From positions 1 through 64,000 of the forward strand of contig JACDEE010000005.1 in NCBI GenBank assembly GCA_013816585.1: a stretch of 64,000 nt of DNA, given 5' to 3'. The position numbers and the translations under genes are program-made. Positions 25,912-35,660 of this stretch are shown here, one piece after another (position 1 is the first letter of the stretch; each line of letters begins with the position of its first letter). Source of the stretch: Sphingosinicella sp. GTDB lineage: Bacteria > Pseudomonadota > Alphaproteobacteria > Sphingomonadales > Sphingomonadaceae. The notes beneath the pieces were generated by a model that was not told where the DNA came from, did not search any database, and was given only the letters and a program-made list of their open reading frames with translations.

Positions 25912-27978
25912 TTAACCCTCGATCTTTGAGAAATCCGCCACACGGTGAACCGCGGAGCGCAGCCGGGCTAGAAGATTGAGCCGCGCTTCGCGCTTGACCG
26001 GATCGGCATCGTTGACGGTCACCTTGTCGAAAAACACATCGACGGGCGCGCGAAGGCCGGCGAGCGCCGCCATCGCGGCCCCGAATTCCTCGGCTTCGAC
26101 CGCAGCCTCGGCCCTGGGTTCCGCCACATTAAGGGCGGAGATGAGCGCGGCCTCTTCGGCTTCCAAATCATATACTGATGCGGGCCGATCCGTGCCTTCG
26201 CCGACCCAAGTTTCCTTCTTGAGAATGTTGGAAGCACGCTTGTAGCCCGCCAGAAGGTCGGCGCCCTCCGCCGTCTCAACGAAGGCCTGAAGCGCTTTCA
26301 CACGGGCGAGCAAGCGGACAAGGTCGTCTTCGCCGCCGAGCGCGAAGACTGCATCGATCAAATCGTGCCGGACGCCGGCCTCGCGCTGCTGGACTTTGAG
26401 GCGATCGGCGAAAAATACGATCAGGTTCTGCTGCTGATCTGCGACATCGAAGCCCTGATTGCGAAAAAGTTGAGCGGCAGCCTGAAACAGACGGGCCAAA
26501 GGGAGTCGCAAACCATTCTCGTCCACAAGACGAATTATCGCCAAAGCAGCCCGGCGTAGAGCAAATGGATCCTTGGACCCGGTCGGCCGCTCGTCAATGC
26601 CAAAGAACCCGACGAGCGAGTCGACTTTCTCGGCCAAGGCAACTGCCACAGCCTCGGATTCTCGAGGACATTCGTCGACAGGTCCGGAGGGCCTGTAATG
26701 GGATTCGATCGCCAGAGCGACCGACTCGGCCTCGCGCTGATGGCGGGCATAGTAGCCGCCCAAAATGCCTTGGAGTTCGGGGAATTCGCCCACCATTGCA
26801 GTCACGAGGTCGGCTTTGGACAGGCTCGCAGCACGCTTTGCTACCGCAACATCTAGACCGGGAAAACTTGGCGCGAGATCGTCCACCAAGGAAATCATTC
26901 GATCAACTCGCTGAGCTACGGTGCCCAGCTTTTCGTGGAAGACTATTTGATCGAGCTTCTTGGCTTGCTCTTCGAGCGGAATTTTGAGGTCCTGTTCCCA
27001 AAAGAATTTGGCATCGGACAGGCGAGCGGCGAGCACCTTTTCATTGCCGGCGACGATCGATGAGCCGCCGTCCGCCGCCTGGATATTGGCGGTGCAGATG
27101 AAGTTGGGCGCCAGTTCTCCTGATGCCGCCATGCAGGCGAAATATTTCTGGTTGGTCCGCATGGTGAGCTGGATCACCTCGCGCGGAACTTCCAGGAAGG
27201 CTGGGTCGAACGAACCAAGCAACGGCACCGGCCATTCGGTAAGGCCGGCATTTTCGGCTAGGAGACCTTCATCCTCGACCAAGGCCAAACCCGCCGCCGA
27301 TGCGGCCGCGCGGGCGCCGTCCGCAATGATCTGGCGGCGCTCGGCGGGGTCGATGATGACGTGGCAGGCGCGCAATTTCTCCGCATAATCATTGGCACTG
27401 CCGATCGTGATGATGCCGCTGTGATGGAAACGATGTCCGACTGTCGCGGCGCCCGATTGCAAGCCGGCAATTTCGAAATCGACTATCTCTTCACCCAGCA
27501 AGGCTATGATCCCGTGCAGCGGCCGCACCCAGCGTATGCTTTCGGTCGAGGCGGAGGATGCTCCCCACCGCATCGATTTGGGCCAGGGGAAGCCGCGGAT
27601 GATGGCCGGCACGGCTTCTGCCAGTACCGAGGCTGTGCTGCGCCCTGGTTTTTCGATCATGGCGAACAGGATCCCATCCCGATCGACCAATTGCGCGTGC
27701 GTCAGGCCGGTCTTGCGGAGGAAGCCTTCGAGCGCCTGTGGCGGCGCGCCGACGCGGGGGCCTTTGACCTCTTCGCTGACCGCCTGGGTCTCGGCCGGCA
27801 GGCCGCGGGCGATCAGAGCGAGCCGGCGCGGTGTCGAGTATGTTTCGATCGCCTCTGCCTGAAGGCCAGCGGCGGCAAGCTGTTCGGCGAACAGGCGCGC
27901 GAGGTCGGTCTCCGCCTTGGCCTGCATCCGGGCAGGAATTTCTTCGGAAAGCAGTTCGAGCAGGAAATCGGCGGTCAT
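25912..27978 (-). CDS. glyS: Glycine--tRNA ligase beta subunit
   Basis: This protein of about 688 residues is the beta chain of the alpha2-beta2 bacterial glycyl-tRNA synthetase. It has the opening [15 protein letters not shown], then [32 protein letters not shown], and a C-terminal anticodon-binding region ending in [12 protein letters not shown] and [22 protein letters not shown] 27978 overlaps the glyQ stop as ATGA; an in-frame ATG three codons earlier (27987) is also possible. Charging of glycine and its breakdown by the gcv operon draw on the same amino-acid pool. Confidence 0.95.
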   Translation of the reverse strand: MTADFLLELLSEEIPARMQAKAETDLARLFAEQLAAAGLQAEAIETYSTPRRLALIARGLPAETQAVSEEVKGPRVGAPPQALEGFLRKTGLTHAQLVDRDGILFAMIEKPGRSTASVLAEAVPAIIRGFPWPKSMRWGASSASTESIRWVRPLHGIIALLGEEIVDFEIAGLQSGAATVGHRFHHSGIITIGSANDYAEKLRACHVIIDPAERRQIIADGARAAASAAGLALVEDEGLLAENAGLTEWPVPLLGSFDPAFLEVPREVIQLTMRTNQKYFACMAASGELAPNFICTANIQAADGGSSIVAGNEKVLAARLSDAKFFWEQDLKIPLEEQAKKLDQIVFHEKLGTVAQRVDRMISLVDDLAPSFPGLDVAVAKRAASLSKADLVTAMVGEFPELQGILGGYYARHQREAESVALAIESHYRPSGPVDECPRESEAVAVALAEKVDSLVGFFGIDERPTGSKDPFALRRAALAIIRLVDENGLRLPLARLFQAAAQLFRNQGFDVADQQQNLIVFFADRLKVQQREAGVRHDLIDAVFALGGEDDLVRLLARVKALQAFVETAEGADLLAGYKRASNILKKETWVGEGTDRPASVYDLEAEEAALISALNVAEPRAEAAVEAEEFGAAMAALAGLRAPVDVFFDKVTVNDADPVKREARLNLLARLRSAVHRVADFSKIEG

Positions 27979-28892
27979 GCCTGCCACCCGTTCTTTTCCA
28001 TCCAGGCGGCGCAGGCCCCTTTGGCGAGATCACGGACGCGGCCGATATAGGCCTGCCGCTCGGCCACCGAAATGACCCCGCGGGCCTGCAGCGTGTTGAA
28101 GATATGGCTCGCCTTGATCGCCTGGTCATAGGCCGGGAGCGGAAGCTTTCGGTCGATACAGGCGCGGCATTCTTCGGCGGCGTCCTTGAACCATTGGAAC
28201 AGGGTATCGGTGTTCGCCACTTCGAAATTATAGGTGCTGAATTCGACCTCATTCTCGTGGAATATGTCTCGATAGGTCACCCCTTCATCATTGAAGGCGA
28301 GATCGAAGACGCTGTCGACGCCCTGAATATACATGGCCAGCCGCTCGAGCCCGTAGGTCAGTTCGCCCGCAACCGGCTTGCAGTCGAACCCGCCCACCTG
28401 CTGGAAATAGGTGAATTGGGTGACTTCCATGCCGTCGCACCAGACTTCCCAGCCAAGACCCCAGGCGCCGAGCGTCGGGCTTTCCCAATCATCCTCGACG
28501 AAGCGGATGTCGTGCTTGTTGAAATCGATCCCGATAGCGGACAGGCTACCCAGATAAAGCTGCTGCAGGTCGGCCGGGCTCGGCTTCAGGATCACCTGAT
28601 ATTGATAATAATGGCCCAGGCGATTGGGATTTTCGCCATAGCGGCCATCGGTTGGGCGGCGGCAAGGCTGTACATAGGCGGCCTTCCACGGATTGGGCCC
28701 GAGCGCGCGCAAAGTGGTCGCGGGGTGGAAAGTGCCGGCCCCCATCTCCAGATCATAGGGCTGGAGAATGACGCAGCCCTGGTCGCTCCAATAATATTGG
28801 AGCGCCAAGATCAGCTTCTGGAAACTGAGAATTTGTGAGCCCAAGGAGACGGCCTTCGCAAGTGCAACAAGACTGCCCGTGCTTTGGCTCAT
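27975..28892 (-). CDS. glyQ: Glycine--tRNA ligase alpha subunit
   Basis: This 305-residue catalytic class II synthetase subunit contains [20 protein letters not shown], the motif-2 loop [39 protein letters not shown] and [14 protein letters not shown]. It has about 20 extra N-terminal residues before the usual start ([10 protein letters not shown]), but no better downstream start codon is available. It is the first gene of the glyQ-glyS-ppdK transcript and diverges from the first TraB/GumN gene 58 bp away. Confidence 0.95.
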   Translation of the reverse strand: MSQSTGSLVALAKAVSLGSQILSFQKLILALQYYWSDQGCVILQPYDLEMGAGTFHPATTLRALGPNPWKAAYVQPCRRPTDGRYGENPNRLGHYYQYQVILKPSPADLQQLYLGSLSAIGIDFNKHDIRFVEDDWESPTLGAWGLGWEVWCDGMEVTQFTYFQQVGGFDCKPVAGELTYGLERLAMYIQGVDSVFDLAFNDEGVTYRDIFHENEVEFSTYNFEVANTDTLFQWFKDAAEECRACIDRKLPLPAYDQAIKASHIFNTLQARGVISVAERQAYIGRVRDLAKGACAAWMEKNGWQA

Positions 28893-28950
28893 GGTTCAGG
28901 AAGGGTCAACCGATCGCGCTGCAGGGGCGCGTGGATAAAAGGACACGAAG

Positions 28951-29844
28951 ATGATCCGGAATTTGTTTCGACGGATTTGCGCGATTGCCGGCGCTGCGGC
29001 CGTGGCGGGCTGCGCCACAATACCGTCAGCACCGCAGGCAAGCGCCCCTGCCCTTTGGAAAGTCGCGGACCAGGACACGATTATCTATCTGTTCGGAACC
29101 ATCCACATGCTGCCCCAGGGTCATCAATGGCGCACTCCGTTGCTGGACCAGGCGATCGCCTCTTCCGAGGAATTGGTGATCGAGACCTTGATCGGCGATG
29201 ATCCGATGGCATCGGCGCAGCAAATGGCGAAGCTGGGCACATCCCCCGGACTTCGGCCGGTGATCGAACGAGTTCCGGAAGGGAAGCGCGACGCGCTTCG
29301 CAAAGTGATTGCCCAAAGCAAGATCCCGGAAGCTTCGCTGAATCGCCTCGAGACCTGGGCGGCGGCAATGGTCCTCACCTCCGTTTCATTCAGGCAAATG
29401 GGCCTCGACCCTGCGCTTGGCGTCGAAAAGGGGCTGGAGGCGGAGTATAAGGATAATGCCCGGCCGATCCGCGGGCTGGAGACGGTCGAAGAGCAATTGA
29501 GCCTTTTCGACAAGCTTTCGGAGGATTCACAGCGCAAATTCCTTGCCAGCGTGGTCGAGGATCCCGCCGAATCCCGCAAACAATTCCAGGCGATGCTGGA
29601 CGGCTGGAGCCGGGGCGACGTGAACAAAATGGCGCGCACCTTCGATGCCGATCTGAGGGAATGGCCTGAGCTTCGCGAAGCCTTACTGAGCCGCCGCAAC
29701 GCCAATTGGGCCAAATGGATCGACGAGCGCCTGGATCGCCCCGGCATCGTGATGGTGGCGGTCGGCGCCGGGCATCTGGCGGGTCCGGAATCGGTGCAAA
29801 AGATGCTCGAAGGGCGTGGAATCAAAGCGATAAGGATCCAGTAA
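28951..29844 (+). CDS. TraB/GumN-family lipoprotein, paralogue 1
   Basis: The 297-residue protein has a lipoprotein signal (VAGC, Cys22) and a TraB/GumN domain (PF01963-type). Landmarks are ALWKVADQDTIIYLFGTIH (about residues 35-53), the ELVIETL strand, NANWAKWID and VGAGHLAGPESV near the C-terminus. The GTIHM and GAGHL histidines and the early Glu are the conserved polar residues of this Tiki-like fold; in animal Tiki proteins they bind metal and cleave peptides. A protease role here is by analogy only. It precedes a second family member of identical length on the same strand, separated by 66 bp. Confidence 0.87.
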   Translation: MIRNLFRRICAIAGAAAVAGCATIPSAPQASAPALWKVADQDTIIYLFGTIHMLPQGHQWRTPLLDQAIASSEELVIETLIGDDPMASAQQMAKLGTSPGLRPVIERVPEGKRDALRKVIAQSKIPEASLNRLETWAAAMVLTSVSFRQMGLDPALGVEKGLEAEYKDNARPIRGLETVEEQLSLFDKLSEDSQRKFLASVVEDPAESRKQFQAMLDGWSRGDVNKMARTFDADLREWPELREALLSRRNANWAKWIDERLDRPGIVMVAVGAGHLAGPESVQKMLEGRGIKAIRIQ

Positions 29845-29910
29845 CCTTTTTTGTGGCTATTTTTGTGCGTGTTCGAACCTTAAGAAACGTCGACCGAGGG
29901 GTTTTTAGGA

Positions 29911-30804
29911 ATGAAGAAGCTTGTTCTCGCTGCCGCATTGGCCACCATCGCCGCGCCGGCCATGGCCCAGGCGCCGGCAAAAGTTTCGCTACCCGACGCG
30001 AACCCGGCCCTCTGGGTAGTCAAGGACGCAGACACGATTATCTATCTGTTCGGCACCTTCCACATGCTGGACGGCAAGCAGGACTGGTTCAACGACGAGG
30101 TAAAGACGGCCTTCGACAAAAGCGACGAGGTCGTATTGGAGGCGCTGGTCCCGGAGAACCAGGCGTCGATGGTCCCGCTTATCCAGAAATATGCGGTCGA
30201 CCCGACCGGCAAGACCCTGACGAGCAAGCTGTCGGCGGAGATGAAGCCCAGATATGTGAAGGAACTCGCGGCGGCGGGCCTTCCGGCTGCGGCTTTCGAT
30301 AAGTTCGAACCCTGGTTCGCGACCATGGCGCTCGGCCAGCTTGCTACCGCAAAGCTCGGCCTAAAGCCCGAACACGGGCCAGAGGCCATCTTCACCAGCG
30401 CCGCTAAGGCGAAGGGCTTGCCGATGAGCCAGCTTGAGGGCGTGGAATATCAGTTGAACCTGTTCGACACGATGCCGGAGGCGCAGCAGATCGCGTTCCT
30501 GGGCGAGACGCTCGACAGCATGGGCGAAATGGAAAAGACGCTGGTGCCGATGGTCAAGGCCTGGAGCAGCGGGGACACCGCAAGCCTGGTCAAGATCCTG
30601 AACGAGGGGATCGATGATGATCCCGCACTTTATGACCTGTTGTTCACCAAGCGGAATGCCAATTGGGCAGAATGGATCGACAATCGCCTGGATCGACCGG
30701 GGACCGTGTTCGTCGCCGTCGGGGCCGGCCACCTTGCCGGCAAGTACAGTGTTCAGGATCTGCTGGGTCAGCGCGGCATCAAGAGCGCGAGGGTTCCGAA
30801 ATAA
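29911..30804 (+). CDS. TraB/GumN-family secreted protein, paralogue 2
   Basis: The 297-residue protein has an ordinary signal peptide (MKKLVLAAALATIAAPAMAQ) rather than a lipobox, so it should be soluble in the periplasm while paralogue 1 is anchored. The TraB/GumN domain repeats the same landmarks: DTIIYLFGTFHMLDG, VVLEAL, NANWAEWIDNRLDRPG and VAVGAGHLAGKYSV. The two genes clearly arose by tandem duplication and have diverged mostly in the middle. The upstream gap contains a GAGGGG run before ATG 29911. Function is unproven. Confidence 0.87.
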   Translation: MKKLVLAAALATIAAPAMAQAPAKVSLPDANPALWVVKDADTIIYLFGTFHMLDGKQDWFNDEVKTAFDKSDEVVLEALVPENQASMVPLIQKYAVDPTGKTLTSKLSAEMKPRYVKELAAAGLPAAAFDKFEPWFATMALGQLATAKLGLKPEHGPEAIFTSAAKAKGLPMSQLEGVEYQLNLFDTMPEAQQIAFLGETLDSMGEMEKTLVPMVKAWSSGDTASLVKILNEGIDDDPALYDLLFTKRNANWAEWIDNRLDRPGTVFVAVGAGHLAGKYSVQDLLGQRGIKSARVPK

Positions 30805-30930
30805 AGGCAGCTTCCGCTTAACTTGCCAGAGGAGGCGGTCTACTTTATAGGCCGCCCCTCCCCGCTCATATTCATCCCTGGAGGCGTGAGCGGCGGAGAT
30901 TTCGATCAATCAGTTTTGAAGGACATGCAT

Positions 30931-31632
30931 ATGAGCGAACAGCTTACGCTGTCGGCCGAGACGCGCGAACGGGCAGGCAAGGGAGCCTCTCGTGCCATGC
31001 GTCGGACAGGCCGCGTTCCCGCCGTTATTTACGGCGAAAAGAAAGAACCCCTGACGATCCACGTCGAGGAAAAGGCCCTCATGAAGATGCTGAATACCGG
31101 CCACTTCATGAATTCGGTGGTCATGATCGACGTCGGCGGCAAGGCGACCCGCACGCTTCCAAAGGACGTGCAGTTCCATCCCGTGAACGACCGCCCCCTG
31201 CATGTCGATTTCCTGCGCATCGGCGAGCACAGCCAGGTGAAGGTGAACGTCCCCGTTCGCTTCATCAATGAAGAGGAATCGCCGGGCATTAAGAAGGGCG
31301 GCGTAATCAACGTTGTTCGCCACGAGCTTGAGCTGGTCTGCGACGCGGCGTCCATTCCGGACGACATCGTGATCGATCTTACCGGCCGGGAAATCGGCGA
31401 TACTATCCACATTTCGTCCATCGCCCTGCCCAAGGGTTCGGTGTCGGCGATCGACGATCGCGACTTCACCATCGCCACGATCGCTCCGCCGACCGTGACC
31501 CGCGCCACCGAGGAAGCCGAAGAAGCTGCTGACGCCGCCGCAGCGGCTGCTGACGAGGCACCGGCTGAAGAGGCCGGCGAAGCCGGAGCCGAAGGCGGAG
31601 AAGCTTCCGGCGACGACGCGAAGCCGGAATAA
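30931..31632 (+). CDS. rplY: Ribosomal protein bL25, long (Ctc) form
   Basis: The 233-residue protein binds 5S rRNA through its N-terminal L25 domain ([34 protein letters not shown]). It carries the additional C-terminal TL5/Ctc beta domain (about residues 95-190). The last 35 residues are Ala/Glu-rich and very acidic, as in many alphaproteobacterial L25 proteins. ATG 30931 has GAAGGA at a 7-bp spacing; an in-frame ATG 6 bp upstream and a longer frame from 30823 were rejected. It precedes pth, the usual pairing. Confidence 0.95.
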   Translation: MSEQLTLSAETRERAGKGASRAMRRTGRVPAVIYGEKKEPLTIHVEEKALMKMLNTGHFMNSVVMIDVGGKATRTLPKDVQFHPVNDRPLHVDFLRIGEHSQVKVNVPVRFINEEESPGIKKGGVINVVRHELELVCDAASIPDDIVIDLTGREIGDTIHISSIALPKGSVSAIDDRDFTIATIAPPTVTRATEEAEEAADAAAAAADEAPAEEAGEAGAEGGEASGDDAKPE

Positions 31633-31730
31633 AAGGCCCGAATTCTTTGTCGCTGCTCCGATCGCTCGCAGCTCTGTTTGGCCCAAGGCCAGTAGAGGTG
31701 TTCGGGCAGACCGGGGCAGCGGCCGAGAAT

Positions 31731-32318
31731 ATGGGAGATTTTCAACCCGTGCAGATCTGGGTCGGCCTTGGCAATCCGGGCGCGCAATATGCGATGCACC
31801 GGCACAATGTCGGCTTCATGGCGATCGACGCGATCGCCGAGACGCACGGATTCGAACCTCCGAAGAGAAGCTTTCAAGGCTGGGCGCAGCAAGGCCGCAT
31901 CGGGGGCCAGCGCATCCTGCTGCTCAAACCCGGCACCTTCATGAACAAGAGCGGCCAGTCGATCGGCGAGGCGATGCGCTTCTTCAAGAAGGAATTGGCC
32001 GACGTTACGATCTTCCACGACGAACTCGATCTTGCCCCCTTCAAGGTGAAGGTAAAGACCGGCGGCGGCACGGCCGGACATAATGGCCTGCGCTCGGCAG
32101 AGGCGCATATCGGCAACGAATTCCGGCGCATCCGGATCGGCATCGGCCATCCGGGACATAAGGATAAAGTGACCGGCCACGTGCTTGGCAATTACGCCAA
32201 GTCCGAAACGGACAGCCTCGCCGACCTGCTGGGCGCGATCGCCGCGGAAGCCGAATGGCTGGCCAAGGGCGACGATGCCCGTTTCATGAACGAAGTGGCG
32301 CTTCGCCTGGCGGACTGA
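31731..32318 (+). CDS. pth: Peptidyl-tRNA hydrolase
   Basis: The enzyme frees tRNA from prematurely released peptidyl-tRNA. The core is complete: QIWVGLGNPGAQYAMHRHNV with the catalytic His, then KPGTFMNKSGQS, IFHDELDLAP, GGGTAGHNGLRS and RIRIGIGHPG. Three starts are possible: TTG 31647, ATG 31731 or GTG 31749. Family members usually begin one or two residues before IWVGLGNPG, and GGGAG at 31733 is about 11 bp before GTG 31749, so the true protein may be 189 residues rather than 195. It is downstream of rplY on the same strand. Confidence 0.93.
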   Translation: MGDFQPVQIWVGLGNPGAQYAMHRHNVGFMAIDAIAETHGFEPPKRSFQGWAQQGRIGGQRILLLKPGTFMNKSGQSIGEAMRFFKKELADVTIFHDELDLAPFKVKVKTGGGTAGHNGLRSAEAHIGNEFRRIRIGIGHPGHKDKVTGHVLGNYAKSETDSLADLLGAIAAEAEWLAKGDDARFMNEVALRLAD

Positions 32319-32361
32319 TTTGCTAGCGTATTTCGATGACGTCGCTTACCGGAGGCTTCCC

Positions 32362-33180
32362 ATGACCGCCCCAATCGCTCTCACCATATTCGGCGGCCCT
32401 TGCGGTGACCGCAACCCGCGTGGAGCCGAGGGAGCCGCCTTTGTAGGAGCGGAACTGGCGGAGCGTACCGGTTCCATTCCCACCCACATAGGCGACCGGC
32501 AAGAACCACTGGCCGCGGACTGGAGGGTGGAACTGGAAGCGGCGCGCCCCGGCCTTCGGGAATTGGCTGGCGAGGTCGATCGAATATTGGAAAGCGGCGG
32601 GGTCCCTATCACCGCGATGAGCCGCTGCGCCGCCTCGCTTGCAACGCTCCCCAAGGTCGCGCGACATCGCCCGGACGCTCTAATTGTCTGGTTCGACGCC
32701 CACGGCGACAGCAACACTCCCGATACCAGTAGCACCGGCTATCTTGGAGGCCTTGTCCTTACCGGAGCTTCCGGGCGCTGGGAGAGCGGCCTTGGAAATG
32801 ATCTGAATCTTGCCAATGTAGTCCTGGTCGGCGCGCGGGATATCGACCCTGCCGAGCGCGAGCTGATCGATAGCGGAATTATCAAACTGGTTCCCGGGGG
32901 CCCCGATCTGGCCCTGCAGCTCCAAAAAGCAGTGAAAGGCCGCCCCGTCTATGTCCATGTCGATTGCGACGTGATGGAGCCGGGCCTTGTTCCCACCGAA
33001 TATGAGGTTAAAGGCGGCCTGACGTTCGACGATCTCTTCGAAGCCTCGAAAATATTGGCAGCCAGTGCGATAATCGGGCTGGAGATTGCCGAGTTCGAAG
33101 GCGATACGGACACGAAAGCGCGGGGCGCCTTGCTGGCCGCGCTCGATCCGATAATCGCCAGAGCCGCCTCCACAGGCTGA
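32362..33180 (+). CDS. Arginase-fold (ureohydrolase family) protein, atypical active site
   Basis: The 272-residue protein has the manganese-binding core of the ureohydrolase fold: Asp112, His114 and Asp116 in WFDAHGDSNTP, and Asp201/Asp203 in HVDCDVMEP. The first metal ligand of true arginases, the His of GGDH, appears to be Cys in AMSRCAAS. The catalytic His of the GNLHG-type loop is replaced in TGYLGGLV. I therefore call the fold, not an arginase or agmatinase activity. GGAGG at 32351 supports ATG 32362. It may act on another substrate or be non-catalytic. The gene is convergent with the GST gene. Confidence 0.75.
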   Translation: MTAPIALTIFGGPCGDRNPRGAEGAAFVGAELAERTGSIPTHIGDRQEPLAADWRVELEAARPGLRELAGEVDRILESGGVPITAMSRCAASLATLPKVARHRPDALIVWFDAHGDSNTPDTSSTGYLGGLVLTGASGRWESGLGNDLNLANVVLVGARDIDPAERELIDSGIIKLVPGGPDLALQLQKAVKGRPVYVHVDCDVMEPGLVPTEYEVKGGLTFDDLFEASKILAASAIIGLEIAEFEGDTDTKARGALLAALDPIIARAASTG

Positions 33181-33196
33181 TCGGGTCGGACGTTCT

Positions 33197-33901
33197 TCAG
33201 GGTCGCTCCGGAATTGTCAGGCCGCGCTGCACGGCAGCCCGGGCGAGGCCGCGCTCAAGCCAGGCAGGAACTTCCTTCAGCGAGTCGTAATCGACGAGTT
33301 GGCCGGCCCCGTAAAAGCCGATTAAATTGCGGACCCAGCCAAGCATCGCGATGTCGGCGATCGTAAATTCCTCGCCCATGATCCATTGCCGCCCGGCCAG
33401 TCGCGTCTCGAGCACGCCCAGCAGACGCGTTGACTCGTTCGCATAACGTTGGAGCGGCCGCTTATCTTCATATTCGCGGCCGCCAAATTTGTGGAAAAAG
33501 CCGACCTGCCCGAACATCGGGCCAATGGCTCCCATCTGGAACATCACCCATTGCAGCGTTTCGTAGCGGCGCGCCGGATCGGCCGGCAGCAAGGTTCCGG
33601 TTTTTTCCGCCAGATAGACGAGTATGGCGCCAGATTCGAACAAGGCGAGCGGCTTCCCGCCCGGGCCGCCCGGGTCGATGATGGCGGGGATCTTCCCATT
33701 GGGATTGAGCGACAGATATTCGGGCACCCAGCTTTCATTGGCATTGATATCGACGAAATGGGCCTCGTAAGGAATTCCGGTCTCTTCCAGCATGATTGAC
33801 ACCTTCACGCCGTTGGGGGTCGGCGCCGAATAAAGCTGGAGGCGGTCCGGATTGGCGGCCGGCCACCTTTGGGTGATCGGAAAGGCTGAAAGATCGGGCA
33901 T
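33197..33901 (-). CDS. Glutathione S-transferase, YghU/YfcG-like (nu class)
   Basis: The 234-residue protein has an N-terminal thioredoxin-like GST domain (QLYSAPTPNGVKVSIMLEE, NPNGKIPAIID, ALFESGAILVYLA) and an all-helical C-terminal domain (EFTIADIAMLGWV). The TPNG motif binds glutathione in the nu-class disulfide-bond reductases YfcG and YghU, so thiol-disulfide chemistry with GSH is likely. The start at 33901 was chosen because an upstream ATG at 34000 gives an unconserved Pro/Ala-rich extension. It diverges from ychF. Confidence 0.87.
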   Translation of the reverse strand: MPDLSAFPITQRWPAANPDRLQLYSAPTPNGVKVSIMLEETGIPYEAHFVDINANESWVPEYLSLNPNGKIPAIIDPGGPGGKPLALFESGAILVYLAEKTGTLLPADPARRYETLQWVMFQMGAIGPMFGQVGFFHKFGGREYEDKRPLQRYANESTRLLGVLETRLAGRQWIMGEEFTIADIAMLGWVRNLIGFYGAGQLVDYDSLKEVPAWLERGLARAAVQRGLTIPERP

Positions 33902-34057
33902 CTGAGTGGAACTCTCGATTGGGCAGGCATACTCAGCTAGGCACGGGCCAGGCGATTGTGAAGGCCATCGGGCGGCGGCGCTGGCCTTTCCCGCCCGCAA
34001 GGGCTAACGGGCGGGCCAAATCGCTCCCCTCAGACGAGGGAGAATGTAGGAGCTTCA

Positions 34058-35158
34058 ATGGGTTTTCGTTGCGGAATTGTCGGGTTGCCGAATGTCGGAA
34101 AATCGACCCTGTTCAATGCATTGACACAGACGGCCGCAGCACAGGCCGCCAATTATCCGTTTTGCACGATCGAGCCCAATGTCGGACGCGTGGCGGTCCC
34201 GGATCCTCGCCTGCAAAAACTTGCCGCTATCTCAAAATCCGCCAACGTGATCGAAACCCAGCTGGAGTTCGTAGACATTGCCGGATTAGTCCGGGGTGCT
34301 TCGACCGGCGAGGGTCTTGGCAACCAGTTCCTGGGTAACATTCGCGAGGTGGACGCGATCGTCCATGTTTTGCGCTGCTTTGAAGAAGGCGACGTGACGC
34401 ATGTCGAAGGCCGCGTCGATCCGATTGCGGATGCAGAGACGGTCGAGACAGAATTGATGTTGGCCGACCTTGAAAGCCTGGAAAAGCGCGTCCCGGCGCT
34501 CGCCAAAAAAGCCACCCAAGGAGACAAGGAGGCCAAGGTGCAGGCTTCCGTGCTTGGCCAGGCGCTGGACCTGCTGCGCGACAGCAAGCCGGCGCGGCTG
34601 GCGGAGCCGAAGGATGAGGAAGAACGCAAAGCATTGGACCGAGCGCAACTGCTGACCGCCAAGCCTATCCTCTATGTCTGCAATGTCGACGAGGCCGACG
34701 CGGCGAGCGGCAACGCCCACAGCGCCCGCGTGTTCGAAAAAGCAAAGGCGGAAGGCGCCAAGGCGGTGGTGATTTCCGCGGCGATCGAGGCCGAGATCGC
34801 GACTATGCCGGCCGAAGACCGCGCGGAATTTCTAAAGGATCTTGGACTCGGGGAAACGGGGCTCAGCCAGATCATCCGCGCCGGCTACGAGCTGCTCGAC
34901 CTCATCACGTTTTTCACGGTGGGGCCCAAGGAAGCGCGGGCCTGGACGGTGGAGAAAGGTTCGAAGGCTCCGCAGGCTGCGGGCGTCATCCATACCGATT
35001 TCGAACGCGGCTTCATCCGCGCCGAGACGATCGCCTATGAAGATTTTATCGCTCAGGGTGGCGAAAGCGGCGCCCGCGATGCGGGCAAGCTTCGGTCGGA
35101 AGGCAAGGAATATGTCACCAGGGATGGCGACGTAATGCTGTTCCGGTTCAATGTTTGA
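34058..35158 (+). CDS. ychF: Ribosome-binding ATPase/GTPase YchF (OLA1)
   Basis: The 366-residue Obg-family P-loop protein has G1 GLPNVGKSTLFNALT (residues 7-21) and DIAGLVRGAS (G3), an antiparallel coiled-coil domain (about residues 125-200) and a C-terminal TGS domain (FFTVGPKEARAWTV, YEDFIAQGGE). YchF proteins prefer ATP and bind the ribosome. The length of 366 is standard. It stands alone upstream of the DCC-HTTM trio, 46 bp before the DCC gene, and may share a transcript with it. Confidence 0.96.
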   Translation: MGFRCGIVGLPNVGKSTLFNALTQTAAAQAANYPFCTIEPNVGRVAVPDPRLQKLAAISKSANVIETQLEFVDIAGLVRGASTGEGLGNQFLGNIREVDAIVHVLRCFEEGDVTHVEGRVDPIADAETVETELMLADLESLEKRVPALAKKATQGDKEAKVQASVLGQALDLLRDSKPARLAEPKDEEERKALDRAQLLTAKPILYVCNVDEADAASGNAHSARVFEKAKAEGAKAVVISAAIEAEIATMPAEDRAEFLKDLGLGETGLSQIIRAGYELLDLITFFTVGPKEARAWTVEKGSKAPQAAGVIHTDFERGFIRAETIAYEDFIAQGGESGARDAGKLRSEGKEYVTRDGDVMLFRFNV

Positions 35159-35204
35159 GAGCCGCAGCGATTGAATCCGGACACCGCGCGATTAAATTAG
35201 GCCT

Positions 35205-35627
35205 ATGGGCAAGAAACAGCCAATCACCGCGCCGGACGAACAAACATCTTTGATCTACGATGGCGAATGCCCGGTTTGCATTGCCTATAGCGACACGGTG
35301 GAAACCGGCGCGGACCAGAGCGGGCTGCAACGGATCGACGCTCGAGGCGATCATCCGCTGATCCGGCGCGCGACGGAGGAAGGGTTCGATCTGGACGACG
35401 GCATGGTCGTCGTGCACGGCGGCAAATTATATCATGGGGCGGACGCGCTCCACCTGATGGCGACCCTTGCCCCGAAACACGGCCTGCATAACCGCCTCAA
35501 TCGGCTGATGTTTGGTTCAAAAACGCTAAGCCGGCTCAGCTATCCGCTGTTGCGCAGCGGCCGGAACGCCCTGCTAAAGCTTCGGGGACGAGCCAAAATC
35601 CGCAATCTTGACAGAAACAGCGCATAG
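35205..35627 (+). CDS. DCC-family (DUF393) thiol-disulfide oxidoreductase-like protein
   Basis: The 140-residue protein begins its fold with LIYDGECPVC, the motif that names the DCC family; Cys22 and Cys25 form a CxxC pair as in thioredoxins. The remainder (ARGDHPLIRRATEEGFDLDDGMVVV, then YHGADALHLMA) is typical of the family. No signal peptide or membrane helix is seen. DCC proteins are often encoded beside or fused to HTTM membrane proteins, as here: an HTTM gene lies two genes downstream on the same strand. The family's biochemical role is not settled. Confidence 0.85.
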   Translation: MGKKQPITAPDEQTSLIYDGECPVCIAYSDTVETGADQSGLQRIDARGDHPLIRRATEEGFDLDDGMVVVHGGKLYHGADALHLMATLAPKHGLHNRLNRLMFGSKTLSRLSYPLLRSGRNALLKLRGRAKIRNLDRNSA

Positions 35628-35660
35628 CCGCACTCAGCCCGCAATATGGGCGGGGACGAT

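Noticed and set aside
35646-35660. Start of the middle DCC-HTTM gene at 35646
   Set aside because: ATG 35661 has the better Shine-Dalgarno (GGGG) and starts the membrane helix in the usual way.
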